Source: Gimesia chilikensis
GTDB taxonomy: Bacteria; Planctomycetota; Planctomycetia; Planctomycetales; Planctomycetaceae
Length of the DNA: 64,000 nucleotides
Assembly: GCF_007744075.1 (NCBI RefSeq)
Contig: NZ_CP036266.1
Coordinates: 496,001-560,000 of the forward strand
Direction of reading: 5' to 3'
The notes beneath the pieces were generated by a model, which was given only the letters and a program-made list of their open reading frames with translations, made no database searches and was not told where the DNA came from. Position 1 is the first letter of the stretch. Each line of letters starts with the position of its first letter. The position numbers were made by a program, and so were the translations under genes. Shown piece by piece: positions 34,885 through 43,896 of the stretch.

Positions 34885-35829
34885 TCAGGGGGTATCTGGC
34901 GATTCAAAGGGGCTGGCGTTGGCGCTGGGGAAATATTTGCACATCGCGATTCCCAGTCCATAAAGCAGCAATAACGGCAGCATCATCAGCAGCATACTCA
35001 TCGGATCCGCGGGGGTCATCAGCATCGAGATGATGGAAATCACGAGGATGGCCATGCGGGTTTTCTCGATGTAATCTTTGACTTCGAAGACGGAGATGCG
35101 TTCCAGGAAGAGCATAATCAGCGGTAACTGGAAGCTCAGCCCGAACATCAGCGGGAGTGTAATCGCAAAGCTGATCCATTCCGAAAGCCGAATCTGTGGA
35201 TTCACACCCAGGAGTTTATTGAACCCAAGCAGGAAGTTGAGCACAAACGGAAAGACCGCATAGAAACAGAACAGGGCACCACCGAGAAACAGAAAGATAC
35301 TGATCGGGAGGTAAATATAGACATACTTGCGTTCATGAGGGTAGAGCCCCGCAGCCACAAACAGCCAGATCTGATAGATCACCCAGGGACTGGCCAATAC
35401 CAGACCGGCGACAAAAGAAACCTTGAGGTAAATCGTGGTAAACGCTTCCTGAACTGCCAGCGTTACCGGCTCTGCCATCGTGTCTTCGATGTTGTTGATC
35501 CGGTGCTGATAGTCCTGGAGAATCTTCTGCAGTGCCTTGTTTTCAGCAGTGGGGTTCTCCTGGGCACTCAGGCTTGCGATCAGGTCTTCAATGCTTTTCT
35601 GCTGTTCTGGCGACTCTTCTTCAGGGAGCTTGTCCAGATTGTACTCTTTCAGAGCAGAGTCGATGGGAGCCCGCACCACTGCAACGATTTTATGTCCGAT
35701 AAACAGGGCCAGGACCACACAGATCGCCAGTCCAATTAATGCCTTCCAGAGGTGGATTCGCAGGGCTTCGAGGTGATCTCCGAAGCTCATCGTCGATTCG
35801 TCAAATAGATCGTGAGACTGTGGTTTCAT
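34885..35829 (-). CDS. tatC: Sec-independent translocase subunit TatC
   Basis: 314 residues from the ATG at 35829. The front FGDHLEALRIHLWKALIG is the TatC signature that recognises twin-arginine signals. Six hydrophobic helices follow. The first periplasmic loop is enlarged: about 50 extra residues, Glu/Gln-rich, lie between the first helix and the conserved VTLAVQEAFTTIYLKVSF block. TatC with TatA/B exports folded proteins. No tatA or tatB gene is adjacent. Confidence 0.93.
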   Translation of the reverse strand: MKPQSHDLFDESTMSFGDHLEALRIHLWKALIGLAICVVLALFIGHKIVAVVRAPIDSALKEYNLDKLPEEESPEQQKSIEDLIASLSAQENPTAENKALQKILQDYQHRINNIEDTMAEPVTLAVQEAFTTIYLKVSFVAGLVLASPWVIYQIWLFVAAGLYPHERKYVYIYLPISIFLFLGGALFCFYAVFPFVLNFLLGFNKLLGVNPQIRLSEWISFAITLPLMFGLSFQLPLIMLFLERISVFEVKDYIEKTRMAILVISIISMLMTPADPMSMLLMMLPLLLLYGLGIAMCKYFPSANASPFESPDTP

Positions 35830-36118
35830 CAAACTATGTCATTCTGGAGTGACCAATGCCCGGCGGTACCACGATCAACAGCTTGACTGTAAGGTGAACG
35901 GCCATGGCATCGATGAGATGAGTGGGTATGGTTCAGAACAATTGGGATACTGTCACTGGCTCCCGGCAATCCAGCTCGCTTCAGGAACTGAATCAGGAGT
36001 ACCCACTCTGGTTGCCCGCTGGATGAGCAGGAGGGAAGAGCGGTCAATACAGACTTTATTGTAAACAACCAGACAGGGCTGTCAACCAGCGACTGCCGAC
36101 TGAGGCCGATTTCCCTGA

Positions 36119-37900
36119 TTATGGGACCGCTGGTTCGGCAGGTGCTGCATCAACTGCAGGATCAGCGGGACCCTCACCAGCTTCAGCAGCGGCCGGGTCT
36201 TCCGGGGCCTGAGCGTTCGCATTATTGTTCAATTCCGTGAATATCATGCTGACGGCATGGTAGACGAGTCCAATTTGAGTGAGCGTACTGGCTATGAAAA
36301 ACAGGGTCCAGAGCATCATTGTGCCACCGATTTCCTTGTCTTTCTTGGCATAGATCCAGCCCATGACATAGGCATAAATTGAGACAAAGAAACCCAGAAT
36401 TGCAAATCCCAGCCCTTCTTTCTGCTTGATCTGGGCGAGCACATTGAACAGACAGCCGATCTGAGCGACCCCCATGATGATGAGCAGAACACGCAACAGA
36501 AGCAGGGGCATGAGGGGAATCAGGAAGAACATCGCAATCCCGACGACCACACCGATCCCGATTCCGACCAGCGAGAGCTGCCAGCGGGGAGTCGGGGGAC
36601 CCGTTTTCTCCCGTTCTGCTTTCGAAACGTATTTGACTTCTTCGAGCTTGGTGATCAGTTGTAAATCCGGTTTGCAATGGACGGCCAGCAAGCCATTCAC
36701 CCGGGCATTGTAAATCAGAGTCGGGGCATAAAACGCACAGGCGAACAGCCAGAGAATCGATGGCAAGATCAGCACTTTGGGCTGCAATTCAACTGGCTTT
36801 TTGCCAACCATGGGGCCTTCGACAAAATCTTCGATCTTGTTTTCATCGGCCCATTCTTTGGCGTCATTATCGGCAGCGACGGCCGAGTTATAGCGAACGT
36901 TGGAGAAAAATGTATCCAGGTCACTACCGGAAATGGCTCCGATGGCAGCCAGACAACCGAGGGCCGGCAATGTAGTGACAAAGAAGACAAAGCACCAGAA
37001 CAAGGCTGGTTTCGCGAGTGTTAAAAACACTCTGCCCAGTTTATGGACCAGCCAGCCTGGTGTGGAATCGGCCACAGTCATATGAGGCATCGCCAGGGGG
37101 AACATCAGAAATGTCGGAATGAATCCAACGGCAATCAGCGCGGCTCCGATGGGAATCGATCCGTTAGTGATATAGTAATAGCCGATGGTGCCAAACACGG
37201 CCTGTGCAGGCAGGCTGAACAGCACGATCCAGAAAATGAACTTCATTCCCAAGGCCGAACAGAGGAAGAAGTCAAAGTTGATCCGTTTGAGTTTATCTTT
37301 CTTCTGCAAGGCGTAGCGAACGACTTCGGTCTGAATAAACCAGATCCAGCCTGGAACTGCCATAATGGAGACAAAGGCAATGAATCCCCAGAAAGCTCTC
37401 GGTGGAGTCCGATGGCACCAGAACATCATGAAGATGGCACAGAAGAAGAGTGTGCTGGCGATAAACGAATACAGAAAAGTTTTGGTTGCCAGTCCCTTAT
37501 GATTTCCCAGAAACGTATAAGCATCGCCCCAGGATTTCGAGTAGAACTCTTCGATCGCCGGGCCTTTTCGTCTCCGTTTTTTACGGGTCTTTTCACTCAG
37601 ACGACCGGTGGTCAGGTTCACGCCACAGTTGGAGCATTCGATATCTTCTTCGTCCGCATCGTGTCCACAACGGGGACAGATCCGGGCTTCCTTGTCCTCA
37701 ATTTTATCGATATCAAAACTGGCCAGAAAATCATCCGTGTCCGCTGACTTGCTGGCAGTGGCGGCCCGTTTCTTCCGCTTCTCGCCAGAGGGGACCTTAA
37801 CCGGTGAGCCGCATCCTTTGCAGCGTACCCGCTTTCCAGCCGCTTCATCTTTGACAGAAAAGGTAGTATCACATTCTTTGCAATGAACCTTGATGGGCAT
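36119..37900 (-). CDS. zinc-ribbon multi-pass membrane protein
   Basis: 593 residues from the ATG at 37900 (AAGG upstream). It opens with an MJ0042-type zinc ribbon (VHCKECDTTFSVKDE, then RCKGCG), has a second ribbon near residue 74 (CPRCGHDADEEDIECSNCG) and then a basic linker. About ten membrane helices follow in two groups. An Ala/Pro/Glu-rich tail ends it. This combination is common in planctomycetes, and its role is unknown. The cytosolic ribbons suggest binding of protein or nucleic acid next to a membrane. No enzymatic motif is seen. Confidence 0.75.
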   Translation of the reverse strand: MPIKVHCKECDTTFSVKDEAAGKRVRCKGCGSPVKVPSGEKRKKRAATASKSADTDDFLASFDIDKIEDKEARICPRCGHDADEEDIECSNCGVNLTTGRLSEKTRKKRRRKGPAIEEFYSKSWGDAYTFLGNHKGLATKTFLYSFIASTLFFCAIFMMFWCHRTPPRAFWGFIAFVSIMAVPGWIWFIQTEVVRYALQKKDKLKRINFDFFLCSALGMKFIFWIVLFSLPAQAVFGTIGYYYITNGSIPIGAALIAVGFIPTFLMFPLAMPHMTVADSTPGWLVHKLGRVFLTLAKPALFWCFVFFVTTLPALGCLAAIGAISGSDLDTFFSNVRYNSAVAADNDAKEWADENKIEDFVEGPMVGKKPVELQPKVLILPSILWLFACAFYAPTLIYNARVNGLLAVHCKPDLQLITKLEEVKYVSKAEREKTGPPTPRWQLSLVGIGIGVVVGIAMFFLIPLMPLLLLRVLLIIMGVAQIGCLFNVLAQIKQKEGLGFAILGFFVSIYAYVMGWIYAKKDKEIGGTMMLWTLFFIASTLTQIGLVYHAVSMIFTELNNNANAQAPEDPAAAEAGEGPADPAVDAAPAEPAVP

Positions 37901-38108
37901 GGATGACCTTCGAGATGTTGAGAGATATCGCTCGTAGTGAAACTGAGCAGCGTCCACCTGTTAAACAGATCCAGCCAGGGACCAGGATGGGCAATGACAG
38001 GATGGACTTGCGCGTTTTTCTAATTATCAACAGAGAGAGGGGCAGTTCGCAAGTGGACAGTCATGGAATTTCAGGGGCACTCAATTTCTTGCTGACAGAT
38101 CTGACGGG

Positions 38109-38972
38109 TTAATTCAGCAAAGGATCATGCTGCTGGACGGCGAGTAATCGTTGCAATTCATGTAAACGGACGCATGCCTCTTTTTCCGCATTTCCCTGGC
38201 TGTTGCATTGGGAGAAACAGTTGATTGCCCGCTGTAGGCAACGCGCGGCGCGTTTCAGACGACCAGTTAACTGGAAAACTTCTGCCAGATGGACCAGATC
38301 CTGTCCCAGGGCAGAATGGTTTTGCGTCTGTTGATGGAGTTGATATGCCTTATGCAGGTAGACGATAGCGCGGAGATGATTACCTTGTAAACCCTGTAGG
38401 ATACCAAGGTTGCCCCAGTCGGCGGCCTGGGCATCCGCATCACCGTCAAGTATCTCTCGGCTAAGTGAAATGTTCAGTAGTTGTTCTGCAAGCTGATAGT
38501 CTTGCTGCAAGATCGCGTCGTTTGCCCTGCCTGTCAGATCGCAGGCTGCATGTTCGGACAAATGATGAATTTCTGATTCGAGAGTCTGATGATCAGCGGA
38601 GCGAAGGTCCCCCCAGGCGATCGAATATTGCTGAAACTGGGCCGCGAGTTGCGAATACCCCAGTTCACGATAGGCGATCGCCAGGTTGTGGCAGGCGACT
38701 GAGCGAAGCGATTTTTCGTCGGTCTGGTGTGCATAATCCAGGACCAGCGAGAATGGTTCGATCGCATCAGCAGTCTGACCCATCGACAGGAGAAATTCCC
38801 CCAGTCCCAGCTGGCGTTGCCAGTCTGGTCCCTCAAATTCGTCTGCATAAAAAAGTGCACGGGCCTCGCCGAACTTTCCCTGTGATGCCAGTTCACGTGC
38901 ATGCTGGCTCAGGGTATTCAGATTCAGGTAGGGGCTGTTGTTGTTGGATGTAGAGGAATATGGCTCAGGCAC
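38109..38972 (-). CDS. tetratricopeptide-repeat protein
   Basis: 287 residues from a GTG at 38972, supported by AGGAG 10 bases upstream. TPR-like helix pairs run through the whole protein (LASQGKFGEARALFYADE, VACHNLAIAYRELGYSQLAAQ, GNLGILQGLQGNHLRAIVYLHKAY). There is no signal peptide, so it is probably cytosolic. TPRs bind other proteins; the partner is not known. It lies 208 bases upstream of the zinc-ribbon membrane gene on the same strand and may be co-transcribed. Confidence 0.75.
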   Translation of the reverse strand: MPEPYSSTSNNNSPYLNLNTLSQHARELASQGKFGEARALFYADEFEGPDWQRQLGLGEFLLSMGQTADAIEPFSLVLDYAHQTDEKSLRSVACHNLAIAYRELGYSQLAAQFQQYSIAWGDLRSADHQTLESEIHHLSEHAACDLTGRANDAILQQDYQLAEQLLNISLSREILDGDADAQAADWGNLGILQGLQGNHLRAIVYLHKAYQLHQQTQNHSALGQDLVHLAEVFQLTGRLKRAARCLQRAINCFSQCNSQGNAEKEACVRLHELQRLLAVQQHDPLLN

Positions 38973-39229
38973 GTCTCTCGGTCTCCTGTTATGGATCGTG
39001 ATTGAAACAGAGAGAGAGTGTGCGAGGATCTTGAATAAGAGTGGAGCGGTGTGAACCGCCGCTGATTTGAGAAGATCAGCCCCTGATTGAGAGCTCAGGG
39101 AATTTTTATGTGTTGGGTTTGTAGTGATATTACCTATTTTAACATCTGTGTCAATTTGAATTCCCTGGTTTTCTCTGAGATTATTCAGACTGCCTCAGGG
39201 TCGGATGCCTCAGAGCGTGAATGTGCTGG

Positions 39230-39248
39230 CGCTGCCAATATGGCAGCG
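39230..39248. promoter_or_regulatory. inverted repeat upstream of groES
   Basis: CGCTGCC-AATAT-GGCAGCG, a perfect 7-bp palindrome with a 5-base spacer, 266 bases before the groES ATG. It could be an operator, but it could also be unrelated. Confidence 0.35.
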
Positions 39249-39425
39249 GATTTGAATCACACACGACTGTCCGGCAGCAAACCTGACATATCGTTATTTG
39301 GGTGGAATTTCTTAAGTATAGATATATTTTACTCTTAGGGATTAATCGCTAAATAGGCACGGCGTTCGCATCTGGTCACGGTACGCTGAGGTCTGCCATC
39401 AGATCTGAGCTGAGAAATGTGTTGT

Positions 39426-39450
39426 TGTGGTCCGGCCTATAGCCACCACA
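39426..39450. promoter_or_regulatory. inverted repeat in the groES leader
   Basis: TGTGGT pairs with ACCACA, and an inner GGC with GCC after a two-base bulge. It lies 64 bases before the groES ATG, where it could be an operator or a leader hairpin. Confidence 0.35.
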
Positions 39451-39513
39451 GATCATAAATCACACCGATGTGAAGACATTTGAGTCGAAATCAAAGCAAA
39501 CTAGGAGATCCCA

Positions 39514-39831
39514 ATGGCGAAGAAGGCTGCCAAAGCAAGCAAAGGCGCCCGTATTGTCCCTCTTGGTGACAAAGTCGTTCTGAAAAGAGAAGTTGCAGAA
39601 TCAACCACCGCAGGGGGGATTGTTTTACCAGACAGTGCCCAGAATAAACCACAGCGTGGTGAAGTGGTCGCCGTGGGAGATGGACACGTCAAGTCTGACG
39701 GAACCAAGCTGCCATTGACGGTAAAAGAGGGCGACCGTGTCATTTTCAGCCCTTATGGCGGAGATGAAATCAAAATCGGCGGAGAAGAATACCTGCTGCT
39801 CCGCGAAAGTGACATTCTGGCAACTTACTAG
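39514..39831 (+). CDS. groES: co-chaperonin GroES
   Basis: 105 residues, ATG start with AGGAG 7 bases upstream. After a Lys/Ala-rich N-terminus of about 12 residues, not usual for GroES, the family sequence follows: [30 protein letters not shown] is the front with the mobile loop, and [23 protein letters not shown] is the end. It caps GroEL during folding of cytosolic proteins. groEL starts 98 bases downstream, with a hairpin in the gap. Confidence 0.95.
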   Translation: MAKKAAKASKGARIVPLGDKVVLKREVAESTTAGGIVLPDSAQNKPQRGEVVAVGDGHVKSDGTKLPLTVKEGDRVIFSPYGGDEIKIGGEEYLLLRESDILATY

Positions 39832-39854
39832 GCTGTCATTATTGTATTACTGGA

Positions 39855-39884
39855 TCATCGCTCCCCGGCTGGGTGAAGCGATGA
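39855..39884 (+). promoter_or_regulatory. hairpin between groES and groEL
   Basis: TCATCGCT pairs with AGCGATGA across a 14-base loop. There is no T-run after it, so it is more likely an RNA processing or stability element than a full terminator. Confidence 0.4.
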
Positions 39885-39929
39885 CTCTTCCCTTTATATT
39901 TCATACTGCGTACATGGAGATATAGTGAA

Positions 39930-41531
39930 ATGGCAAAGATGATTGCCTTCGATCAGGAAGCTCAGGAAGCGATGCGACGCGGCATCAGCAAGCTGGCAAG
40001 AGCTGTTCGCGTGACTCTGGGGCCGAAAGGTCGTAACGTCATTCTCGAGAAAAGCTTTGGTTCTCCGACTGTAACCAAAGACGGTGTATCTGTTGCCCGT
40101 GAAATCGAACTGCCTGACAAGTTCGAAGACATGGGTGCCCGCATGGTGCGTGAAGTTGCCAGCAAAACATCTGACATCGCTGGTGACGGAACCACAACTG
40201 CAACCATCATGGCTGAAGCGATCTACAACGAAGGCCTGAAGTCTGTTGTTGCCGGCGTCAGCCCGATTGCCATGAAGCGTGGCATGGACAAAGCTGTCGA
40301 AGACATCGTGGATAAACTTCACAAGATGTCCATCGAGTGCAAAAACAAAAAAGCCATCTCTCAGGTTGGTAAAGTTGCTTCTAACGGCGATGAAGAAATC
40401 GGCAAGATCCTGGCTGACGCTATGGAGCAGGTCGGTAAAGATGGCGTGATCACCGTTGAGGAAGGACAGAGCCTGCAGACCAGCTTCGAAGTTGTCGAAG
40501 GGATGCAGTTCGATCGTGGTTACCTCTCACCTTACTTCGTGACCGATCCTCAGAGCATGTCTTGCGAACTGGAAGACTGCTACGTGCTGGTACACGAAAA
40601 GAAGATTTCGAACATCAAGGACCTGGTTCCTGTTCTGGAAAAAGTGGTTAACGCCGGCAAGCCGCTGCTGATCATCGCTGAAGACATCGAAGGCGAAGCC
40701 CTCTCGACTCTCGTGATCAACAAGCTGCGTGGTACCTTCCGCTGCAGTGCAGTCAAAGCTCCCGGTTACGGTGACCGTCGTAAAGCCATGCTGCAGGATA
40801 TCGCCATCATGGTTGGTGGTCAGGCCATCTTCGAAGACCTCGGAATTCAGCTGGAAAACCTGCAGCTGTCTGACCTGGGCGTCGCTAAGAAGGTGACCGT
40901 CGACAAAGACAATACCACCATCATCGAAGGTGGCGGAAAGCCAGGCGAAATCAAAGCCCGTATCGACCAGATTCGTCGCGAACTGGAAAACTCCACCAGC
41001 GACTACGACAAAGAAAAACTGGAAGAACGGATCGCCAAATTGTCCGGTGGTGTTGCCCAGATCAACGTGGGTGCCGCTACAGAAAGCGAAATGAAAGAAA
41101 AGAAAGCACGCGTCGAAGACGCTCTGCACGCCGTTCGGGCTGCTGTTGCTGAAGGGATCCTTCCCGGTGGTGGCGTCGCCCTGCTGCGAAGCTCTGCTGC
41201 CTGCAAACCAACCGGTCTGTCTGAAGAAGAAAAAGTGGGTTACGAAATCATTCTGCGTGCCTGCCGTGCACCACTGACTTCGATCGCCAACAATGCCGGC
41301 GACGATGGCAGCGTGGTTTGCGAAAAGGTTTCGGAGCTGGAAGGCAACATGGGCTACAATGCCGCGACTTCCAAGTACGAAGATCTGGTCAAAACCGGGA
41401 TCATTGACCCGACCCGCGTGACCCGATCCGCTCTGCAGAATTCCGCCAGTGTTTCAACCCTGCTGCTGACCAGCGATGCTCTGATCGCTGAAAAAGGCAA
41501 GGATGACCATGGCGACGACGACCTGCACTAA
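39930..41531 (+). CDS. groEL: chaperonin GroEL
   Basis: 533 residues, ATG start, GGAG 11 bases upstream. The nucleotide site DGTTTAT is near residue 87, and [30 protein letters not shown]-type [15 protein letters not shown] and [11 protein letters not shown] are all present. The C-terminus is [12 protein letters not shown], acidic and His-rich, in place of the Gly-Gly-Met tail usual in the main bacterial GroEL. It folds client proteins in the cytosol with GroES. Planctomycetes often carry several groEL copies, and the odd tail may mean that this one is specialised. Confidence 0.96.
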   Translation: MAKMIAFDQEAQEAMRRGISKLARAVRVTLGPKGRNVILEKSFGSPTVTKDGVSVAREIELPDKFEDMGARMVREVASKTSDIAGDGTTTATIMAEAIYNEGLKSVVAGVSPIAMKRGMDKAVEDIVDKLHKMSIECKNKKAISQVGKVASNGDEEIGKILADAMEQVGKDGVITVEEGQSLQTSFEVVEGMQFDRGYLSPYFVTDPQSMSCELEDCYVLVHEKKISNIKDLVPVLEKVVNAGKPLLIIAEDIEGEALSTLVINKLRGTFRCSAVKAPGYGDRRKAMLQDIAIMVGGQAIFEDLGIQLENLQLSDLGVAKKVTVDKDNTTIIEGGGKPGEIKARIDQIRRELENSTSDYDKEKLEERIAKLSGGVAQINVGAATESEMKEKKARVEDALHAVRAAVAEGILPGGGVALLRSSAACKPTGLSEEEKVGYEIILRACRAPLTSIANNAGDDGSVVCEKVSELEGNMGYNAATSKYEDLVKTGIIDPTRVTRSALQNSASVSTLLLTSDALIAEKGKDDHGDDDLH

Positions 41532-41564
41532 ACGCAGGTTACGTCCCGTTTTTTAATAGATGCG

Positions 41565-41598
41565 AAAGCACCCGACAGTCATTCTGTCGGGTGCTTTT
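41565..41598 (+). terminator. Rho-independent terminator after groEL
   Basis: A perfect 14-bp stem (AAAGCACCCGACAG with CTGTCGGGTGCTTT), 5-base loop and T-tract, 33 bases behind groEL. Confidence 0.92.
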
Positions 41599-41800
41599 AT
41601 CATATCTGTCGCGACTGTGGTGGCTGAACGGTTGTGGAAGGCATCCGGCTTTCAGGCATCAGATTTCGTATTTTGCGGCTCAGAATGTTAGAATGTGCGC
41701 ATTGCGGATGCGTTTCGATCATAGTACCATTTGCATCGTTCGCAGATTCCGTCGAATTCGTTTCTTTACTCCTTCATTTCCAGAAGATTGGTAGAATTTC

Positions 41801-43057
41801 GTGGCAAGAGAAAAAGTAGTTCTGGCATACAGTGGTGGTCTGGATACTTCCGTCGCCGTTAAGTGGATCAATGAAAAATACGACATGGACGTGATCACTT
41901 ATACCTGTGATCTCGGCCAGGGTCGCGATGTGGACGGAGTCAAGGAAAAGGCGATCAAAACCGGTGCCGTGGAAGCCGTAGTCGAAGACGTAAGAAACAT
42001 GTTTGTCGACTTCTTCGTCTGGCCTTCATTGATGGCTGGCACCATGTACGAAGGTAAGTACCCCCTGGCGACCGCTCTGGGCCGTCCGCTGATCGCCCAC
42101 CGGATGGTGGAAGTCGCGAAAGAGCACGGGGCGACTGCTGTCGCGCATGGCTGTACCGGTAAAGGTAATGACCAGGTCCGCTTCGATGTCTCCTTCCAGA
42201 CCCTGGCACCACAGCTGAAAATCATTGCCCCCGTTCGCGAGTGGAAATGGACACGCACCGAAGAGCTGCAGTACGCCAAAGAACATGGAATCGAAGTTGA
42301 AGCCACCAAGGAAAGCATTTTCAGTATCGACCAGAACCTCTGGGGACGCTCCGTGGAAGCGGGCGTGCTGGAAGATCCCTGGGTAGCTCCGCCGAAAGAA
42401 GCTTACAAGTGGACCGCGTCTCCCAATGATGCTCCCGATCAACCAGTAGAACTGGAGATCGAATTCGAGCAGGGACGTCCAATCGCCATCGATGGTAAGG
42501 AAATGGACGGTGCTGACCTGATCGCACACCTGAATAAAATTGGTGGCGAAAATGGTGTCGGTCGGATCGACCACGTTGAGAATCGTCTCGTTGGTATCAA
42601 GAGTCGTGAAATTTACGAAGCACCCGCTGCCGTGATTTTGCACAACGCACACCGTGAACTGGAATACCTGACACTCAGTCGGCAGTCACTGCGATTCAAA
42701 ACGTTCGTCAGCCAGACTTGCAGCGATATTATTTACGATGGTCTCTGGTACAGCTCTTTCCATCAGGACCTGATGGGATTTGTTGAAAAGAACCAGCGGT
42801 TTGTTTCCGGAACAGTCCGCGTCTCGCTGTATAAAGGAAATCACACCGTAACCGGTCTGAAGAGCGAACACAGCCTTTACAGTCCCGAACTGGCAACCTA
42901 CGAAGAAGGCGACCAGTTCCCGCACGAGACTGCCCTGGGCTTCATTCGTATTCACGGACTGGCACAACAGACACAAGCCCGCCAGCAGTTGTTGAAGGGG
43001 GAACCGAGCTCGAAACCGACCCGGATTATGCCCCCCAGTCAATCCGATAAATCCTGA
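41801..43057 (+). CDS. argG: argininosuccinate synthase
   Basis: 418 residues from a GTG; the in-frame context before it has no better start. VVLAYSGGLDTSVAVKWI at the front is the ATP pyrophosphatase loop. HGCTGKGNDQVRFDVSF and APVREWKWTRTEE are diagnostic of ArgG. It joins citrulline and aspartate with ATP in arginine synthesis. It stands alone, without argH or other arg genes in the window. The ribosome site is weak. Confidence 0.95.
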   Translation: MAREKVVLAYSGGLDTSVAVKWINEKYDMDVITYTCDLGQGRDVDGVKEKAIKTGAVEAVVEDVRNMFVDFFVWPSLMAGTMYEGKYPLATALGRPLIAHRMVEVAKEHGATAVAHGCTGKGNDQVRFDVSFQTLAPQLKIIAPVREWKWTRTEELQYAKEHGIEVEATKESIFSIDQNLWGRSVEAGVLEDPWVAPPKEAYKWTASPNDAPDQPVELEIEFEQGRPIAIDGKEMDGADLIAHLNKIGGENGVGRIDHVENRLVGIKSREIYEAPAAVILHNAHRELEYLTLSRQSLRFKTFVSQTCSDIIYDGLWYSSFHQDLMGFVEKNQRFVSGTVRVSLYKGNHTVTGLKSEHSLYSPELATYEEGDQFPHETALGFIRIHGLAQQTQARQQLLKGEPSSKPTRIMPPSQSDKS

Positions 43058-43174
43058 TCACACCCACCGGTAAATTTCCGTGGTTCAGTTGCGCAGCTTT
43101 GACTGTTGCAGCTGACTCCGGAACCCGGTCCCCCAGGCTGTTTTCAGGTTGACTTCAAACAGGATAGTCGCGTG

Positions 43175-43870
43175 ATGGATCAAACGACTCAGCAAGGACG
43201 TACGATTGCGATCGGTGACATTCACGGTTGTGATGTTGCGCTGGGAACGATTCTGTACCATCTGGAGCTCAAGCGCGAAGATACCGTCGTCTGTCTGGGG
43301 GATGCTGTTGACCGTGGTCCCGGTACGAAGCATGTCATCGAAATGCTGCTGGATCTGAAGTCCACCTGTAAGCTCGTGATGCTCAAGGGGAATCACGAAG
43401 AGATGATGCTGGACGGACTGCACGGAGGACGCTGGGAGTCCACCTGGTTGCAGCATGGTGGAAAGGAAGCTTTGGATTCCTACGGGGGACGCTATGACCT
43501 CATCCCGGAAGAGCACCGGATTTTCATGGCTACCGCCCTCGATTACTACGAAACGGACACCGATATTTTCGTGCATGCCACAGCTGTGCCGGGAGTGCCG
43601 CTGGAAGATCTGACTCCACAGGAACTCCGCTGGGATCGACTCAAAGGGACCGAAGAGCCCGACCCCTCCGGACGACGGATTATCTGTGGGCATACCGCGC
43701 AAAAATCAGGTAAGCCGCTGGTCTTTGATGGCTGGGTCTGTCTCGATACAGCCGCCTATCGCGGCAACTATCTCACCGCGATTGACGTGAAGACAAACGA
43801 AATGTTTCAGGCTAAGCAGTCCGGAAAATACCGTGAAGGCAAAACCCTGGAACAGTATGTGGTGAAGTAA
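43175..43870 (+). CDS. calcineurin-like metallophosphatase (Ser/Thr phosphatase type)
   Basis: 231 residues from the ATG at 43175 (AGGA upstream); the frame continues upstream to a TTG without support. Metal-binding motifs are in order: GDIHGC near residue 16, GDAVDRGPG near 48, KGNHEEM near 79, and CGHTAQKSG near 169. The layout is that of PPP-family (PrpA/ApaH-like) enzymes with two metal ions. It would cleave a phosphoprotein or a dinucleotide; the substrate is unknown. It follows argG by 117 bases and converges on the aldehyde dehydrogenase. Confidence 0.85.
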   Translation: MDQTTQQGRTIAIGDIHGCDVALGTILYHLELKREDTVVCLGDAVDRGPGTKHVIEMLLDLKSTCKLVMLKGNHEEMMLDGLHGGRWESTWLQHGGKEALDSYGGRYDLIPEEHRIFMATALDYYETDTDIFVHATAVPGVPLEDLTPQELRWDRLKGTEEPDPSGRRIICGHTAQKSGKPLVFDGWVCLDTAAYRGNYLTAIDVKTNEMFQAKQSGKYREGKTLEQYVVK

Positions 43871-43896
43871 TCCGCATTGGGAAACAACTCGCGGGG

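Larger units (their letters stand above)
38973..39513. other. intergenic region upstream of groES
   Basis: 541 bases with no convincing gene. It probably holds the groESL promoter. It has two inverted repeats (39230-39248 and 39426-39450) and an AT-rich block near 39310-39340. No CIRCE (TTAGCACTC-N9-GAGTGCTAA) is present. Confidence 0.5.

Noticed and set aside
39000-39513. CIRCE operator before groES
   Set aside because: I looked for TTAGCACTC-N9-GAGTGCTAA and near variants on both strands and found none.
40527-41129. 200-codon minus-strand frame
   Set aside because: It is antisense to groEL and Phe/Val/Asp-rich, a codon shadow.
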